NCBI RefSeq assembly: GCF_004006015.1
Contig: NZ_CP034766.1
Location: 1,459,001 to 1,523,000 of the forward strand
Direction of reading: 5' to 3'
Source: Rhodococcus sp. X156
GTDB taxonomy: Bacteria; Actinomycetota; Actinomycetes; Mycobacteriales; Mycobacteriaceae
Length of the DNA stretch: 64,000 nucleotides
Shown here piece after piece: positions 48,441-58,708 of the stretch (the stretch's first letter is position 1; each line of letters begins with the position of its first letter). Under the pieces are notes generated by a model. That model saw only the letters and a list, made by a program, of their open reading frames with translations. It made no database searches and was not told the DNA's origin. Made by a program: the position numbers and the translations under genes.

Positions 48441-49831
48441 ACCTCCAGGCCCAGCAGGGCGTTCTCCACCACCTCCGCCAGCGCGGGGTGGATCCAGTAC
48501 TGGCCGGTGGCCATCTCGGTGGCCGAGAGGCCGAAGGACATCGCCTGGATGAGCGGCTGGATCACGGTGGAGGCCTGCGCGCCCATCACGTGGGCGCCCA
48601 GCAGCCGGCCGGTGCCGCGCTCGGCGATCACCTTGCAGACGCCCTCGACGTCCTCCATCGCCCAGCCGTAGGCCACGTCGCCGTAGGCCTGAACCTTCAC
48701 GGTGACGTCCAGCCCGTGCTCGCGCGCCTGCTCCTCGGTGAGCCCGACGGTGGCGATCTGCGGGTCGGTGAACACCGCGGCAGGCACGTGGGCGTGGCTG
48801 GTGGTGCGCGGGGACTCCGGGTGCAGCAGGTTGTGCTGCACCACCCGCGCCTCGTGGTTGGCCACGTGCTTGAGCTGGTAGGGCGAGCTGACGTCACCCA
48901 GCGCCCACACGCCGGGGACCACCTCGCCGTTGGTGGACAGCACTCGCTGCTGCTCGTCGACCATGATCCGGCCGTCCGGGTGGGTGCCGACCCCGGCGGC
49001 GCCCAGGTCCAGCAGGTCGGAGTTGGGGCGCCGCCCGGCCGCGACCAGCAGTGCGTCGCCGCTGACCACGTCGCCGTTGGTCAGCTCCACCTCGATGTCG
49101 GGGTGGCCGTCGACGTCGCTGCCCTGGCGCACCTTGGCCAGGCCGTGCCCCAGGTGCACGTCCCACTTCTCCTGGGCCAGGGCGGTGAAGCGCTCGGCGA
49201 TGCCGCGGTCGAGCTGGCGCAGCAGGACGTCGCTGCGCCCGATCAGCGAGACGGCGCTGCCGAAGGCGGAGAAGACGTGCGCGAACTCGGTGGCGATGTA
49301 GCCGGCGCCCACGATCACCAGGCGCTCCGGCAGCCGGGGCAGCCGCATCACGTCGTCGTTGGTGTGGAAGGTGACCCCGCTGTCGAGGACCTCGTCGGGC
49401 ACGATCGCCCGGGACCCGGCGGCGATCACGATGCGGTCGGCGGTGATGGTCTCCCCGGTACCGGTGTCGATGGTGTGCGGACCGGTGAAGCGCGCCTCGC
49501 CGGTGTAGACGGTGGTGCGGGGGGTGCCCTCGCTGCGGTAGCGCCGTCCGCCGGCGGAGATGGGGTCGACCCGGCCGAACACCCGGTCCACGATGTCCGG
49601 CCAGCGCACCTGGTCCACGTGGGCGTCGATGCCGTAGCGCTCGGCGTGCTGCACCGTGCGGGCCACGTCCGCGGCGTAGACGTACATCTTGGTGGGGATG
49701 CACCCCACGTTGAGGCAGGTGCCGCCGAAGATCCCCCGCTCGAGCACCGCGACGTCGAGATCGTCGAAGCGGTGGTCCAGGATCGTGTTGCCCGAGCCGC
49801 TGCCGATGACTGCCAGGTCGAAGTGCTTCAC
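48437..49831 (-). CDS. mtr: mycothione reductase
   Basis: FAD-dependent disulfide reductase that regenerates mycothiol with NADPH; its presence indicates a mycothiol-producing actinobacterium. The 464 residues contain the FAD motif IGSGSGNT, the redox pair CLNVGC, the NADPH motif VGAGYIATEFAHVFSAFG, the ALGDVSSPYQLKHVANHEAR region and the C-terminal WIHPALAEVVENALLGLE with the His-Glu pair. The overall match to Rv2855 is strong. It starts 10 nt after the hydrolase gene, and a TAGCGT box overlaps that gene's stop. Confidence 0.96.
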   Translation of the reverse strand: MKHFDLAVIGSGSGNTILDHRFDDLDVAVLERGIFGGTCLNVGCIPTKMYVYAADVARTVQHAERYGIDAHVDQVRWPDIVDRVFGRVDPISAGGRRYRSEGTPRTTVYTGEARFTGPHTIDTGTGETITADRIVIAAGSRAIVPDEVLDSGVTFHTNDDVMRLPRLPERLVIVGAGYIATEFAHVFSAFGSAVSLIGRSDVLLRQLDRGIAERFTALAQEKWDVHLGHGLAKVRQGSDVDGHPDIEVELTNGDVVSGDALLVAAGRRPNSDLLDLGAAGVGTHPDGRIMVDEQQRVLSTNGEVVPGVWALGDVSSPYQLKHVANHEARVVQHNLLHPESPRTTSHAHVPAAVFTDPQIATVGLTEEQAREHGLDVTVKVQAYGDVAYGWAMEDVEGVCKVIAERGTGRLLGAHVMGAQASTVIQPLIQAMSFGLSATEMATGQYWIHPALAEVVENALLGLEV

Positions 49832-49838
49832 CCGGTGA

Positions 49839-49844
49839 ACGCTA
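49839..49844 (-). promoter_or_regulatory. candidate internal -10 element of mtr
   Basis: On the minus strand TAGCGT lies 7 nt before the GTG of mtr and includes the TAG stop of the upstream hydrolase. It could give mtr a separate leaderless transcript. Confidence 0.3.
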
Positions 49845-50831
49845 CCGCGCGAGGTCGACCTGCTCGTGGAGCGCCGCCAGCCAGGCGTCCAGCTCGGCGT
49901 AGGCGGCCTCCCGCGCCGGGGCCTGCGAGAGGAACACGTCGTGGCGGGCGCCGTCGATCGGGGCGACCAGCGTCCGGCCGCCCAGGCACCCCGCCCAGCG
50001 GGCGATCTGGTGCACGTCGAGCACCGCGTCGGCGGTGTCGACGTCGGGGGAGTACGCCGTGGCGAAGTGGCTGCGGGTGGAGCGCAGCAGCAGCGACGAG
50101 CAGCCCACGTCCAGGCCCCGGTGCAGCGCGGCCTGGCCGTGCCGCACGGCGCGCATCCAGCCGAAGCGGGCGGGGAAGCCCACCAGCGGCTTCCAGGAGA
50201 GGTCGTAGTCCCACTCGCCACCGCCGGAGCGGTGCAGGCTGGTGCCGTAGGCGTCGGCGCTGCCCACCGGGATCACCCGCTTCGGCGCGAGCCGGCCCAC
50301 GGTGTCGATCAGGGCGGTGCCCGCCGCGCTGCGGTAGTACGCCGGTCCCTGCAGGTCGAACCACGGGCTGTTGAGCACCAGGCCGTCCGGGGCGGGCAGC
50401 CCGGCCTGTCGGCGGCGATCCAGCCACAGCGGCACGACGAGACCCCCGGTGGAGTGCCCGCCCACCACCACGCGGTCACCGCCGGACTCCTGCTGCACGA
50501 TCCGCAGCGCCTCGTCCAGCTCGGCGTCGTAGAGGGCGAGGTCGCTGACGAAGTGCGGCATCTGTCCCGGCCGGATGGACCGCCCGCACTTGCGCAGGTC
50601 GAGGGCGTAGAAGGCGTAGCCCAGCGCGGTGAGGTGCTCGGCCAGCCCGGTCTGGAAGAAGTAGTCGGTGTAGCCGTGCACGTGCAGGAACGCACCCCGC
50701 GGTGCTGCCCCAGTTGTGGCGTGTCGCACCAGGGTGGCCACGACCGGGGACTCCCCGTCCGGATCCGTGCCCAGCGGCAGCACCAGCTGCTGGTAGTCGG
50801 CACCGAGGACGTCGGGCTCCCAGTCGGTCAT
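49842..50831 (-). CDS. alpha/beta hydrolase (serine aminopeptidase S33-like)
   Basis: A 329-residue hydrolase of the monoglyceride-lipase/S33 type. Motifs are LHVHGYTDYFFQTGLAE, the nucleophile Ser in GGHSTGGLVVPLW, and a late Asp/His in VAPIDGARHDVFLS. It lies directly upstream of mtr on the same strand; an alpha/beta hydrolase next to mtr also occurs in Mycobacterium tuberculosis (Rv2854). Whether it acts in mycothiol metabolism is unknown. Confidence 0.87.
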   Translation of the reverse strand: MTDWEPDVLGADYQQLVLPLGTDPDGESPVVATLVRHATTGAAPRGAFLHVHGYTDYFFQTGLAEHLTALGYAFYALDLRKCGRSIRPGQMPHFVSDLALYDAELDEALRIVQQESGGDRVVVGGHSTGGLVVPLWLDRRRQAGLPAPDGLVLNSPWFDLQGPAYYRSAAGTALIDTVGRLAPKRVIPVGSADAYGTSLHRSGGGEWDYDLSWKPLVGFPARFGWMRAVRHGQAALHRGLDVGCSSLLLRSTRSHFATAYSPDVDTADAVLDVHQIARWAGCLGGRTLVAPIDGARHDVFLSQAPAREAAYAELDAWLAALHEQVDLAR

Positions 50832-50839
50832 GGGGATCG

Positions 50840-50845
50840 ATCCTA
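50840..50845 (-). promoter_or_regulatory. candidate -10 element of the hydrolase-mtr operon
   Basis: TAGGAT on the minus strand lies 8 nt before the ATG at 50831. Confidence 0.4.
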
Positions 50846-50870
50846 GGGGCAGGTGTGGTACCCATCGGGG

Positions 50871-51314
50871 ATGACTCCTGTGCACCGATCGTGGTCCGCC
50901 GACCTGGACACCCCCACGCTCTACCGGCTCCTCGCCCTGCGCGTCGAGGTGTTCGTCGTGGAGCAGGCCTGCCCCTACCCCGAGCTGGACGGCGCTGACC
51001 TGCTGCCCCAGACCCGCCACCTGTGGCTGCAGGAGGGCGAGAACGTGCTGGGCACGGTTCGGCTGATGCAGCCCGACGGTGACGGGGGAGACTTCCGGAT
51101 CGGTCGGCTGTGTGTTGCTCGACACGCACGGGGGCACGGTCACGCCCGTCGGCTGATGCAGGCGGCCCTGGCCGAGGTGGGTTCTCAGCCGTGCCGGCTG
51201 AACGCCCAGGTGCCGATGGTCGGCTTCTACGAGACGCACGGATTCGCCTCGGACGGTTCAGTTTTCGTTGAAGATGGGATCAAGCACCTGCCCATGCTGC
51301 GGTCCGGAGCGTGA
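50871..51314 (+). CDS. elaA: ElaA family GNAT acetyltransferase
   Basis: A 147-residue N-acetyltransferase of the ElaA group: LLALRVEVFVVEQACPYPELD, the acetyl-CoA loop IGRLCVARHARGHGHARRLM and FYETHGFASDG. The substrate is unknown. The ATG at 50871 is preferred to an upstream ATG because the family begins there. It is divergent from the hydrolase-mtr pair and corresponds to Rv2851c in position. Confidence 0.9.
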   Translation: MTPVHRSWSADLDTPTLYRLLALRVEVFVVEQACPYPELDGADLLPQTRHLWLQEGENVLGTVRLMQPDGDGGDFRIGRLCVARHARGHGHARRLMQAALAEVGSQPCRLNAQVPMVGFYETHGFASDGSVFVEDGIKHLPMLRSGA

Positions 51315-51324
51315 GCCGGGAACC

Positions 51325-51363
51325 GGTGCTCTAACCACTACCCGTAGTGGTCACCCGAGCACC
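51325..51363. terminator. nested inverted repeat after elaA
   Basis: An inner perfect palindrome ACCACTAC-CC-GTAGTGGT (51334-51351) is enclosed by GGTGCTC (51325) and GAGCACC (51357). It begins 11 nt after the elaA stop and could be a terminator, but the 8-bp half-sites also suit an operator for the transporter operon that starts 148 nt downstream. Confidence 0.55.
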
Positions 51364-51510
51364 GTCAGCCACGATCTCGTTAGGCCGGCGAAAAAAGTCT
51401 GGGTAAGCAGAGGACTAAAGTTCCCTCCGTCTGAGCCGCACATGGCTCGGGCGCGAGCCCGGAACGCGATCGGCGAGCGGGCGTGCCTTGACTTCGAGAG
51501 GACTCGACCT

Positions 51511-53145
51511 ATGCGGGTAAAGCGGTTCGCGGCGGCAGTCGCGCTCCCCGTGGCAGCGATGATGTTGATCGCCGGCTGCGGCGGCAGCAGCAGTGATTCA
51601 AGTGGGGGAAGCAGCGACCCGAACGCCGCCATCTCGATCCAGGGCACCCAGCCGGAGAACCCGCTGGTCCCGGCGAACACGAACGAGGAGGGCGGGTCCA
51701 TCCCGCTCGACGTCATGTTCACCGGGCTCGTCAGCTACGACACCGACACCTCGGACCTGAAGATGGAGATCGCCGAGTCGATCACCACCACCGACGCGCA
51801 GCACTACGACATCAAGCTCAAGGACGGCTACACCTTCCACGACGGCACCCCCGTGGACGCCAAGAGCTTCGTGGACGCGTGGAACTGGGCGGCCTACGCC
51901 CCCAACGCGGCGCTCAACGCCAGCTTCTTCGAGCAGGTCAAGGGCTACCAGGACGTCAACCCGACGCCCCCCGCCGGCAGCACGGACGCACCCGCGCCCA
52001 CGGCGAAGACGATGAGCGGCCTCACCGTGGTGAGCCCCACCGAGATCAAGGTCGAGCTGGTCGCGCCGTACAGCCCGTTCAAGCAGAAGCTGGGCTACCA
52101 CGTCTTCGCGCCGCTGCCGCAGAGCTTCTACGCCGACCCGGTCGCCTTCGGCCGCAACCCGGTGGGCAACGGTCCGTTCAAGTTCGTCGCGTGGAACGAC
52201 AACACCGACATCAAGATCACCCGGTGGGACGACTACAAGGGCGAGAAGCCCCAGGTCAAGGACGTCACCATCAAGCTGTACCAGAGCTCGGAGGCGGCCT
52301 ACGCCGACCTCGTGTCGGGCAACCTGGACTTCCAGCAGCTGCTCCCGCCGTCCGCGCTGGCCGGTGAGAAGTACCAGTCCGACCTGATGGACCGCACGCT
52401 CGACAAGGACGCCCCGCGCCTGACCACGGTGAGCCTGCCGATGTACGACCAGCGCTTCGCCAACGCCGACCTGCGCAAGGCCATCTCCATGTCGATCAAC
52501 CGCGAGCAGATCGCCAAGGTCATCTTCAACGACACCTACGTGCCCTCCACCTCGTTCTCCTCGCCGGCCATCACCGGCTACGAGGCGGACACCTGCGGGG
52601 AGGCCTGCACGTACGACCCGGCCAAGGCCAAGGACCTGCTGGCCAAGGCCGGCGGCTTCAGCGGCCCGCTCACGCTGACCTACAACTCTGACGGTGGACA
52701 CAAGGACTGGTCCGAGGCGGTGTGCAACAGCATCAAGTCGAGCATCGGCATCGACTGCGTGGCCACCCCGACGCCGACCTTCAGCGTCCTGCGCCAGTCC
52801 ATCAACGCCAAGCAGATGTCCGGCCTGTTCCGGTCCGCGTGGTCCTACGACTTCCCGAACCTGGAGAACGGCCTCAGCCCGCTGTACTCCACCACCGGCT
52901 CGGCGAACGACTCGAAGTACAGCAACCCCGAGTTCGACGCGGCCCTGCTGAAGGCGGCTGCCATCAGCGACCCCGCGGAGTCGAACAAGGCGTTCATCGA
53001 GGCCGAGAAGATGCTGGCCGCGGACCTGCCGGCGATCCCGCTGTGGAGCGTCACGCAGAAGGCGGGCTACTCTGAGCGCCTGAGCAACGCCAAGCTGTCC
53101 TACACCCTCGAGCTCGACCTGACGCAGGTCAGGGTCAACAGCTGA
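51511..53145 (+). CDS. dppA: peptide ABC transporter substrate-binding lipoprotein
   Basis: Extracellular solute-binding protein family 5 (DppA/OppA), 544 residues. The signal peptide ends in the lipobox LIAGC at about residue 20, followed by a Ser/Gly linker. The family pattern is visible: LKMEIAESITTTDAQHYDIKLKDG begins the SBP-5 domain (shortened here), then NPVGNGPFKFVAW and LRKAISMSINREQI. It binds di- or oligopeptides outside the membrane for the permeases that follow. The exact ligand is unknown. The region 51364-51510 is relatively AT-rich and must hold the promoter. Confidence 0.92.
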   Translation: MRVKRFAAAVALPVAAMMLIAGCGGSSSDSSGGSSDPNAAISIQGTQPENPLVPANTNEEGGSIPLDVMFTGLVSYDTDTSDLKMEIAESITTTDAQHYDIKLKDGYTFHDGTPVDAKSFVDAWNWAAYAPNAALNASFFEQVKGYQDVNPTPPAGSTDAPAPTAKTMSGLTVVSPTEIKVELVAPYSPFKQKLGYHVFAPLPQSFYADPVAFGRNPVGNGPFKFVAWNDNTDIKITRWDDYKGEKPQVKDVTIKLYQSSEAAYADLVSGNLDFQQLLPPSALAGEKYQSDLMDRTLDKDAPRLTTVSLPMYDQRFANADLRKAISMSINREQIAKVIFNDTYVPSTSFSSPAITGYEADTCGEACTYDPAKAKDLLAKAGGFSGPLTLTYNSDGGHKDWSEAVCNSIKSSIGIDCVATPTPTFSVLRQSINAKQMSGLFRSAWSYDFPNLENGLSPLYSTTGSANDSKYSNPEFDAALLKAAAISDPAESNKAFIEAEKMLAADLPAIPLWSVTQKAGYSERLSNAKLSYTLELDLTQVRVNS

Positions 53146-53151
53146 CACCCG

Positions 53152-53190
53152 CCACAGGCCGGCTCACCCTGCTGGGTGGCCGGCCTGTGG
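53152..53190 (+). terminator. hairpin between dppA and dppB
   Basis: CCACAGGCCGGC and CACCC pair with GGGTG and GCCGGCCTGTGG (17 bp, one bulged T) around a TGCT loop, 6 nt after the dppA stop. Such hairpins usually keep the binding protein mRNA more abundant than that of the permeases. Confidence 0.65.
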
Positions 53191-53226
53191 TGCGCGTGGC
53201 CAGTCAGAGCCAACTCGGAGATCCCC

Positions 53227-54153
53227 ATGGGCCGCTACATCCTTCGACGTCTGCTGCAGATGATCCCGGTGTTCCTGGGCACGACGTTCCTCATCTACTG
53301 CCTCGTCTACGCAGTGCCCGGTGACCCCTTCGCCGGCAAGTGCGGCCAGCGGGCCTGCCCGCAGTCGTTCATCAACGAGATGACCGAGAAGTACAACCTG
53401 AACGACAACATCTTCGTCCAGTACTTCAAGTACCTGGGCAACCTGTTGCAGGGTGACTTCGGCAGCACCTTCTCGGGCGTGCCGATCAGCCAGATCATCT
53501 CGACCTCGTACCCGATCACCATCCGGCTGGCGCTGCTGGCGCTGTTCATCGAGATCGTGATCGGCATCGCGGCCGGCGTGCTCACCGGCCTGGGCCGCAA
53601 GGGCTTCTTCGACAACCTGGTGCTCATCTCCACCCTGCTGCTGATCTCGCTGCCGGTGTTCGTTACCGGCTTCGTGCTGCAGTACCTGCTGGGCGTCAAG
53701 TGGGGCGTGGTCAACCCGACCGTCTCGCCGAAGGCCCCGTGGAACGAGCTGATCATGCCGGCCTTCGTGCTGGCGAGCCTCTCGCTGGCCTACGCCACCC
53801 GCATCACCCGCACCTCGATCGTGGAGAACCGCCGGGCGGACTACGTGCGCACCGCCGTCGCCAAGGGCCTGCCCCAGCGCCGGGTGATCGGGGTGCACCT
53901 GCTGCGCAACTCGCTGATCCCGGTGGTGACGTTCTTCGGCACCGACTTCGGCGCGCTGATGGGCGGTGCCATCGTCACCGAGGGCATCTTCAACATCAAC
54001 GGCATCGGCCGCCAGGTCTACCGCGCCATCCAGGTCAAGGAGGGCGCCACGGTGACCGGCCTGGTGGTGGTGCTGGTGCTGGTGTACCTGCTGATGAGCC
54101 TGCTGGTGGACGTGCTGTACGGACTACTCGACCCAAGGATCCGTTATGAGTGA
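53227..54153 (+). CDS. dppB: peptide ABC transporter permease, DppB type
   Basis: Inner-membrane permease of 308 residues with six predicted helices. It begins GRYILRRLLQMIPVFLGTTF and carries the binding-protein-dependent transport loop around LRNSLIPVVTFFGTDFGAL with GGAIVTEGIFNI. A short Cys-containing stretch (GKCGQRACPQ) follows PGDPF, the external loop. It overlaps dppC by 8 nt. Confidence 0.93.
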   Translation: MGRYILRRLLQMIPVFLGTTFLIYCLVYAVPGDPFAGKCGQRACPQSFINEMTEKYNLNDNIFVQYFKYLGNLLQGDFGSTFSGVPISQIISTSYPITIRLALLALFIEIVIGIAAGVLTGLGRKGFFDNLVLISTLLLISLPVFVTGFVLQYLLGVKWGVVNPTVSPKAPWNELIMPAFVLASLSLAYATRITRTSIVENRRADYVRTAVAKGLPQRRVIGVHLLRNSLIPVVTFFGTDFGALMGGAIVTEGIFNINGIGRQVYRAIQVKEGATVTGLVVVLVLVYLLMSLLVDVLYGLLDPRIRYE

Positions 54154-55105
54154 ACCCCAGCTCGGCGCCAGCCAGGTGGGCACGGGCGCCGCCCCCGCCG
54201 ACCCCCAGCCGACGGGCAAGGACGCGGCCGGCACGGCGCCGGTGGAACGGGTGGGCAGCCTGGGCTCCGACGCCTGGCGCGACCTGCGCCGCAGCCCGCT
54301 GTTCCTGGTCTCCGCGGTGATCATCCTGGTGATGCTGCTGATGTCGCTGTGGCCGGGGTTGTTCACCAACGTCGACCCGCAGGCGGCCGACCTGAGCCAG
54401 AGCAACCTGGGCCCGTCCTCGGCGCACTGGTTCGGCACCGACGTGCAGGGCCACGACGTGCTGGCGCGCTGCATCTACGGTGCGCGGTACTCGCTGATCG
54501 TGGGCGTGCTGGCCACCCTGGGGACCACCCTGGTGGGCGTGGCGGTGGGCATCGTGGCGGCCTACTACGGCGGCTGGCTCGACGCCCTGCTCTCCCGGAT
54601 CGCCGACATCTTCCTGGGCATCCCCTTCGTGCTCGGCGCCATCGTGGTGCTCACCACGTTCACGGTGTCCTCCACCGTGGGCATCGTGGCGCTGGTGATC
54701 GGGTCGTTGATCCTGCTCGGCTGGCCGGTGCCCACCCGCGTGATGCGCTCGTCGATGATGCAGGCCAAGCAGGCCGACTACGTGGTGGCCGCCCGCTCCA
54801 TGGGCGCCGGCACCAGGCGGATCATCTTCCGCCACCTGCTGCCCAACTGCCTGGCCCCGACGCTGGTGTACGCCACCATCTCCCTGGGTGCGTTCATCGG
54901 TGCGGAGGCCACCCTGTCCTACCTGGGCATCGGCCTGCACGCCCCCGTCGTCTCCTGGGGCGTGATGATCAGCGACGCCCAGACCTACCTGCGCACGGCT
55001 CCCTTCGCCCTGCTCTTCCCGGCCGGCTTCCTGTCCATCACCGTGCTCGCCTTCGTGATGCTCGGTGACGCGGTGCGCCAGGCCCTCGACCCGAAGCTCC
55101 GTTAG
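54146..55105 (+). CDS. dppC: peptide ABC transporter permease, DppC type
   Basis: Second permease, 319 residues. An N-terminal cytoplasmic extension of about 40 polar residues precedes the OppC-type start (DAWRDLRRSPLFLVSAVIIL). WFGTDVQGHDVLARCIYGAR and the EAA-type loop MGAGTRRIIFRHLLPN are typical. It overlaps dppB by 8 nt, and dppD follows after 7 nt. Confidence 0.93.
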   Translation: MSEPQLGASQVGTGAAPADPQPTGKDAAGTAPVERVGSLGSDAWRDLRRSPLFLVSAVIILVMLLMSLWPGLFTNVDPQAADLSQSNLGPSSAHWFGTDVQGHDVLARCIYGARYSLIVGVLATLGTTLVGVAVGIVAAYYGGWLDALLSRIADIFLGIPFVLGAIVVLTTFTVSSTVGIVALVIGSLILLGWPVPTRVMRSSMMQAKQADYVVAARSMGAGTRRIIFRHLLPNCLAPTLVYATISLGAFIGAEATLSYLGIGLHAPVVSWGVMISDAQTYLRTAPFALLFPAGFLSITVLAFVMLGDAVRQALDPKLR

Positions 55106-55112
55106 GAGAGTC

Positions 55113-56325
<1,213 letters not shown>

Positions 56326-56333
<8 letters not shown>

Positions 56334-57351
56334 CCTGACCAAGCCCGCCAGCTCCGGAACCCCGCTGCTGGAGGTGCGCGACCTCGTCAAGCACTACCCG
56401 GTCACCCAGGGCGTGCTGCTCAAGCGAGCGGTGGGCCAGGTGCACGCCGTCGACGGCGTGAGCTTCACCCTGGACCACGGCGAGACCCTGGGCGTGGTGG
56501 GGGAGTCCGGCTGCGGCAAGTCCACCCTGGCCAAGGTGCTCATGCGGCTGGAGCCGGCCACCGCCGGCGAGGTGCTCTTCGAGGGCGAGGACATCCTCAA
56601 GCTCTCCGGCGCCGGCCTGCGGCGGATGCGGCGCAAGGTGCAGATGGTCTTCCAGGACCCCTACACCTCGCTCAACCCCCGCATGACGGTGGGCGACATC
56701 ATCGGGGAGCCCTTCGAGATCCACCCCGAGGTGGCCCCGAAGAGCTCGCGCCGCAAGGCCGTGCAGGACCTGCTGGACGTGGTGGGCCTCAACCCGGAGT
56801 ACATCAACCGCTACCCGCACCAGTTCTCCGGCGGCCAGCGCCAGCGCATCGGCATCGCCCGCTCGCTGGCGCTCAAGCCGGACCTGATCATCTGTGACGA
56901 GCCGGTCTCCGCGCTGGACGTCTCCATCCAGGCGCAGGTGATGAACCTGCTGGGCGACCTCAAGCACGACTTCGGGCTGTCCTACCTGTTCATCGCCCAC
57001 GACCTGTCCGTGGTGCGGCACCTCTCCGACCGCGTGGCGGTGATGTACCTGGGCAAGATCGCCGAGGTCGGCACGGACGCCGAGATCTACGAGCAGGCCT
57101 CGCACCCGTACACCCAGGCGCTGCTCTCGGCCGTGCCCGTCCCCGACCCCGCCGCGCGGGAGCGCAAGACGGTGATCCGGCTGGTGGGCGACCCACCCAG
57201 CCCGGTGAACCCGCCGTCGGGGTGTCGGTTCCGCACGCGCTGCTGGAAGGCCCAGGACATCTGCGCCACCGAGGTGCCGGCCCTGGTGGACCGCACGGGG
57301 CACCCCAGTGCCTGCCACTTCGCCGAGCCACGCGCGGTGCTGCAGGACTGA
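56326..57351 (+). CDS. dppF: peptide ABC transporter ATP-binding protein, DppF type
   Basis: Second ATPase, 341 residues: Walker [30 protein letters not shown], signature SGGQRQR, Walker [13 protein letters not shown] and a C-terminal OppF region with [15 protein letters not shown]. It completes a full Dpp/Opp importer in the order binding protein, two permeases, two ATPases. A short hairpin covers its stop codon. Confidence 0.93.
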
Positions 57352-57365
57352 GGGCTGTGGCCCTC
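57350..57365 (+). terminator. short hairpin at the dppF stop
   Basis: GAGGGC-TGTG-GCCCTC forms a 6-bp stem starting in the stop codon. A weak terminator candidate without a T-run. Confidence 0.35.
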
Positions 57366-57484
57366 GACACGTTGGGCGCCCGGGTCTTTGACGGGTATGT
57401 CGGTAGCCGGAATGATGACCAGACTGCGACGGTTCACCGCGCCGTCCGTGACCGAGGAGTCGACTGTGAGCAGCGCGGAAGCCC

Positions 57485-58708
57485 GTGGCTGAGCCCGCCG
57501 GAACCTACTACCTGGCCGGTCTGGACCTGCGCGGCCGCCGCGTGGTCGTCGTCGGTGCCGGGACGGTGGCTCAGCGTCGCCTCGTCCGGTTGCTGGCCGT
57601 GAACGCCGACGTGGTGGTGGTGGCGCCGGCAGCCACTCCGACGGTGCAGGCGATGGCCGACACCGGCCAGCTGCGCTGGGAGCGCAGGAGCTTCCAGGGC
57701 AGCGACCTGGACGACGCCTGGTACGTGCTGGCCTGCACCGACGAGCCTGCGGTGAACGCGGCCGTGGTGGCGGAGTCGGAGCGGCGGCGGGTGTTCTGCG
57801 TCCGGGCGGACGACGCCGCCCGTGGCTCCGCCGTCACCCCCGCGACCACCGAGCACGACGGGCTGATGGTCGGGGTGCTCTCCGGCGGGCACCCGCGCCG
57901 CTCCTCGGCCGCGGTGTCGGCCATCCGGCGGGCGCTGCAGCGGGGCATGCTCACCGAGACCGCGCCGGAACGCCCCGTCGGCGTGGCGCTGGTGGGCAGC
58001 GGTCCGGGCGACCCCGAGCTGCTCACCGTGCGCGGCCGACGGCTGCTGGGGCAGGCGGACGTGGTGGTCACCGACCGGCTCGGGGCCACCGACCTGTTGC
58101 AGGAGCTGGGGGCGGATGTCGAGGTGATCGACGCGGCCAAGGTGCCCTACGGGCGGGCCATGGCCCAGGAGGACATCAACGCCGTGCTGATCGACCGGGC
58201 GCGGGCCGGCAAGTTCGTGGTCCGGCTCAAGGGCGGCGATCCCTACCTGTTCGGGCGCGGCTACGAGGAGCTGCTCGCGTGCACCGAGGCCGGTGTGCCG
58301 GTGACGGTGGTGCCGGGCCTCACCAGCGCCTTCGCGGTACCCGCCGCCGCCGGCGTGCCGGTCACCCACCGGGGGGTCGCGCACGAGGTGGTGGTGGTCT
58401 CCGGGCACGTGGCGCCGGACGATCCGCGCAGCCTGGTGGACTGGCCGGCGCTGGGCCGGCTGAGCGGCACGCTGGTGCTGCTCATGGCGGTGAAGCGGCT
58501 GGCGCAGTTCGCCGAGGTGCTGATGGCCCACGGCCGCGCCGGCGACACCCCGGTGCGGATCATCCAGGAGGGCACCACCCGCACCGAGCGGGTGGTGTGC
58601 ACCAGCCTGGCCCACGCGGCCACCGACGCTCGCGCCCACGACATCCGCCCCCCGGCGATCATCGTGATCGGTGCGGTCGCGGGCCTGGGCGGTGGCGGCG
58701 ATGTCTGA
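57485..58708 (+). CDS. cysG: siroheme synthase / uroporphyrinogen-III C-methyltransferase
   Basis: Bifunctional protein of 407 residues. The N-terminal third is a CysG-type precorrin-2 dehydrogenase/ferrochelatase domain with VVVVGAGTVAQRRLVRLL; the C-terminal part is a SAM-dependent methyltransferase with VGSGPGDPELLTVRG, RLKGGDPYLFGRGYEE and PGLTSAFAVPAAAGVPVTHR. It makes precorrin-2 and siroheme for sulfite and nitrite reductases. The length and neighbour (efpA) match Rv2847c. The GTG start at 57485 is assumed. Confidence 0.94.
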   Translation: MAEPAGTYYLAGLDLRGRRVVVVGAGTVAQRRLVRLLAVNADVVVVAPAATPTVQAMADTGQLRWERRSFQGSDLDDAWYVLACTDEPAVNAAVVAESERRRVFCVRADDAARGSAVTPATTEHDGLMVGVLSGGHPRRSSAAVSAIRRALQRGMLTETAPERPVGVALVGSGPGDPELLTVRGRRLLGQADVVVTDRLGATDLLQELGADVEVIDAAKVPYGRAMAQEDINAVLIDRARAGKFVVRLKGGDPYLFGRGYEELLACTEAGVPVTVVPGLTSAFAVPAAAGVPVTHRGVAHEVVVVSGHVAPDDPRSLVDWPALGRLSGTLVLLMAVKRLAQFAEVLMAHGRAGDTPVRIIQEGTTRTERVVCTSLAHAATDARAHDIRPPAIIVIGAVAGLGGGGDV

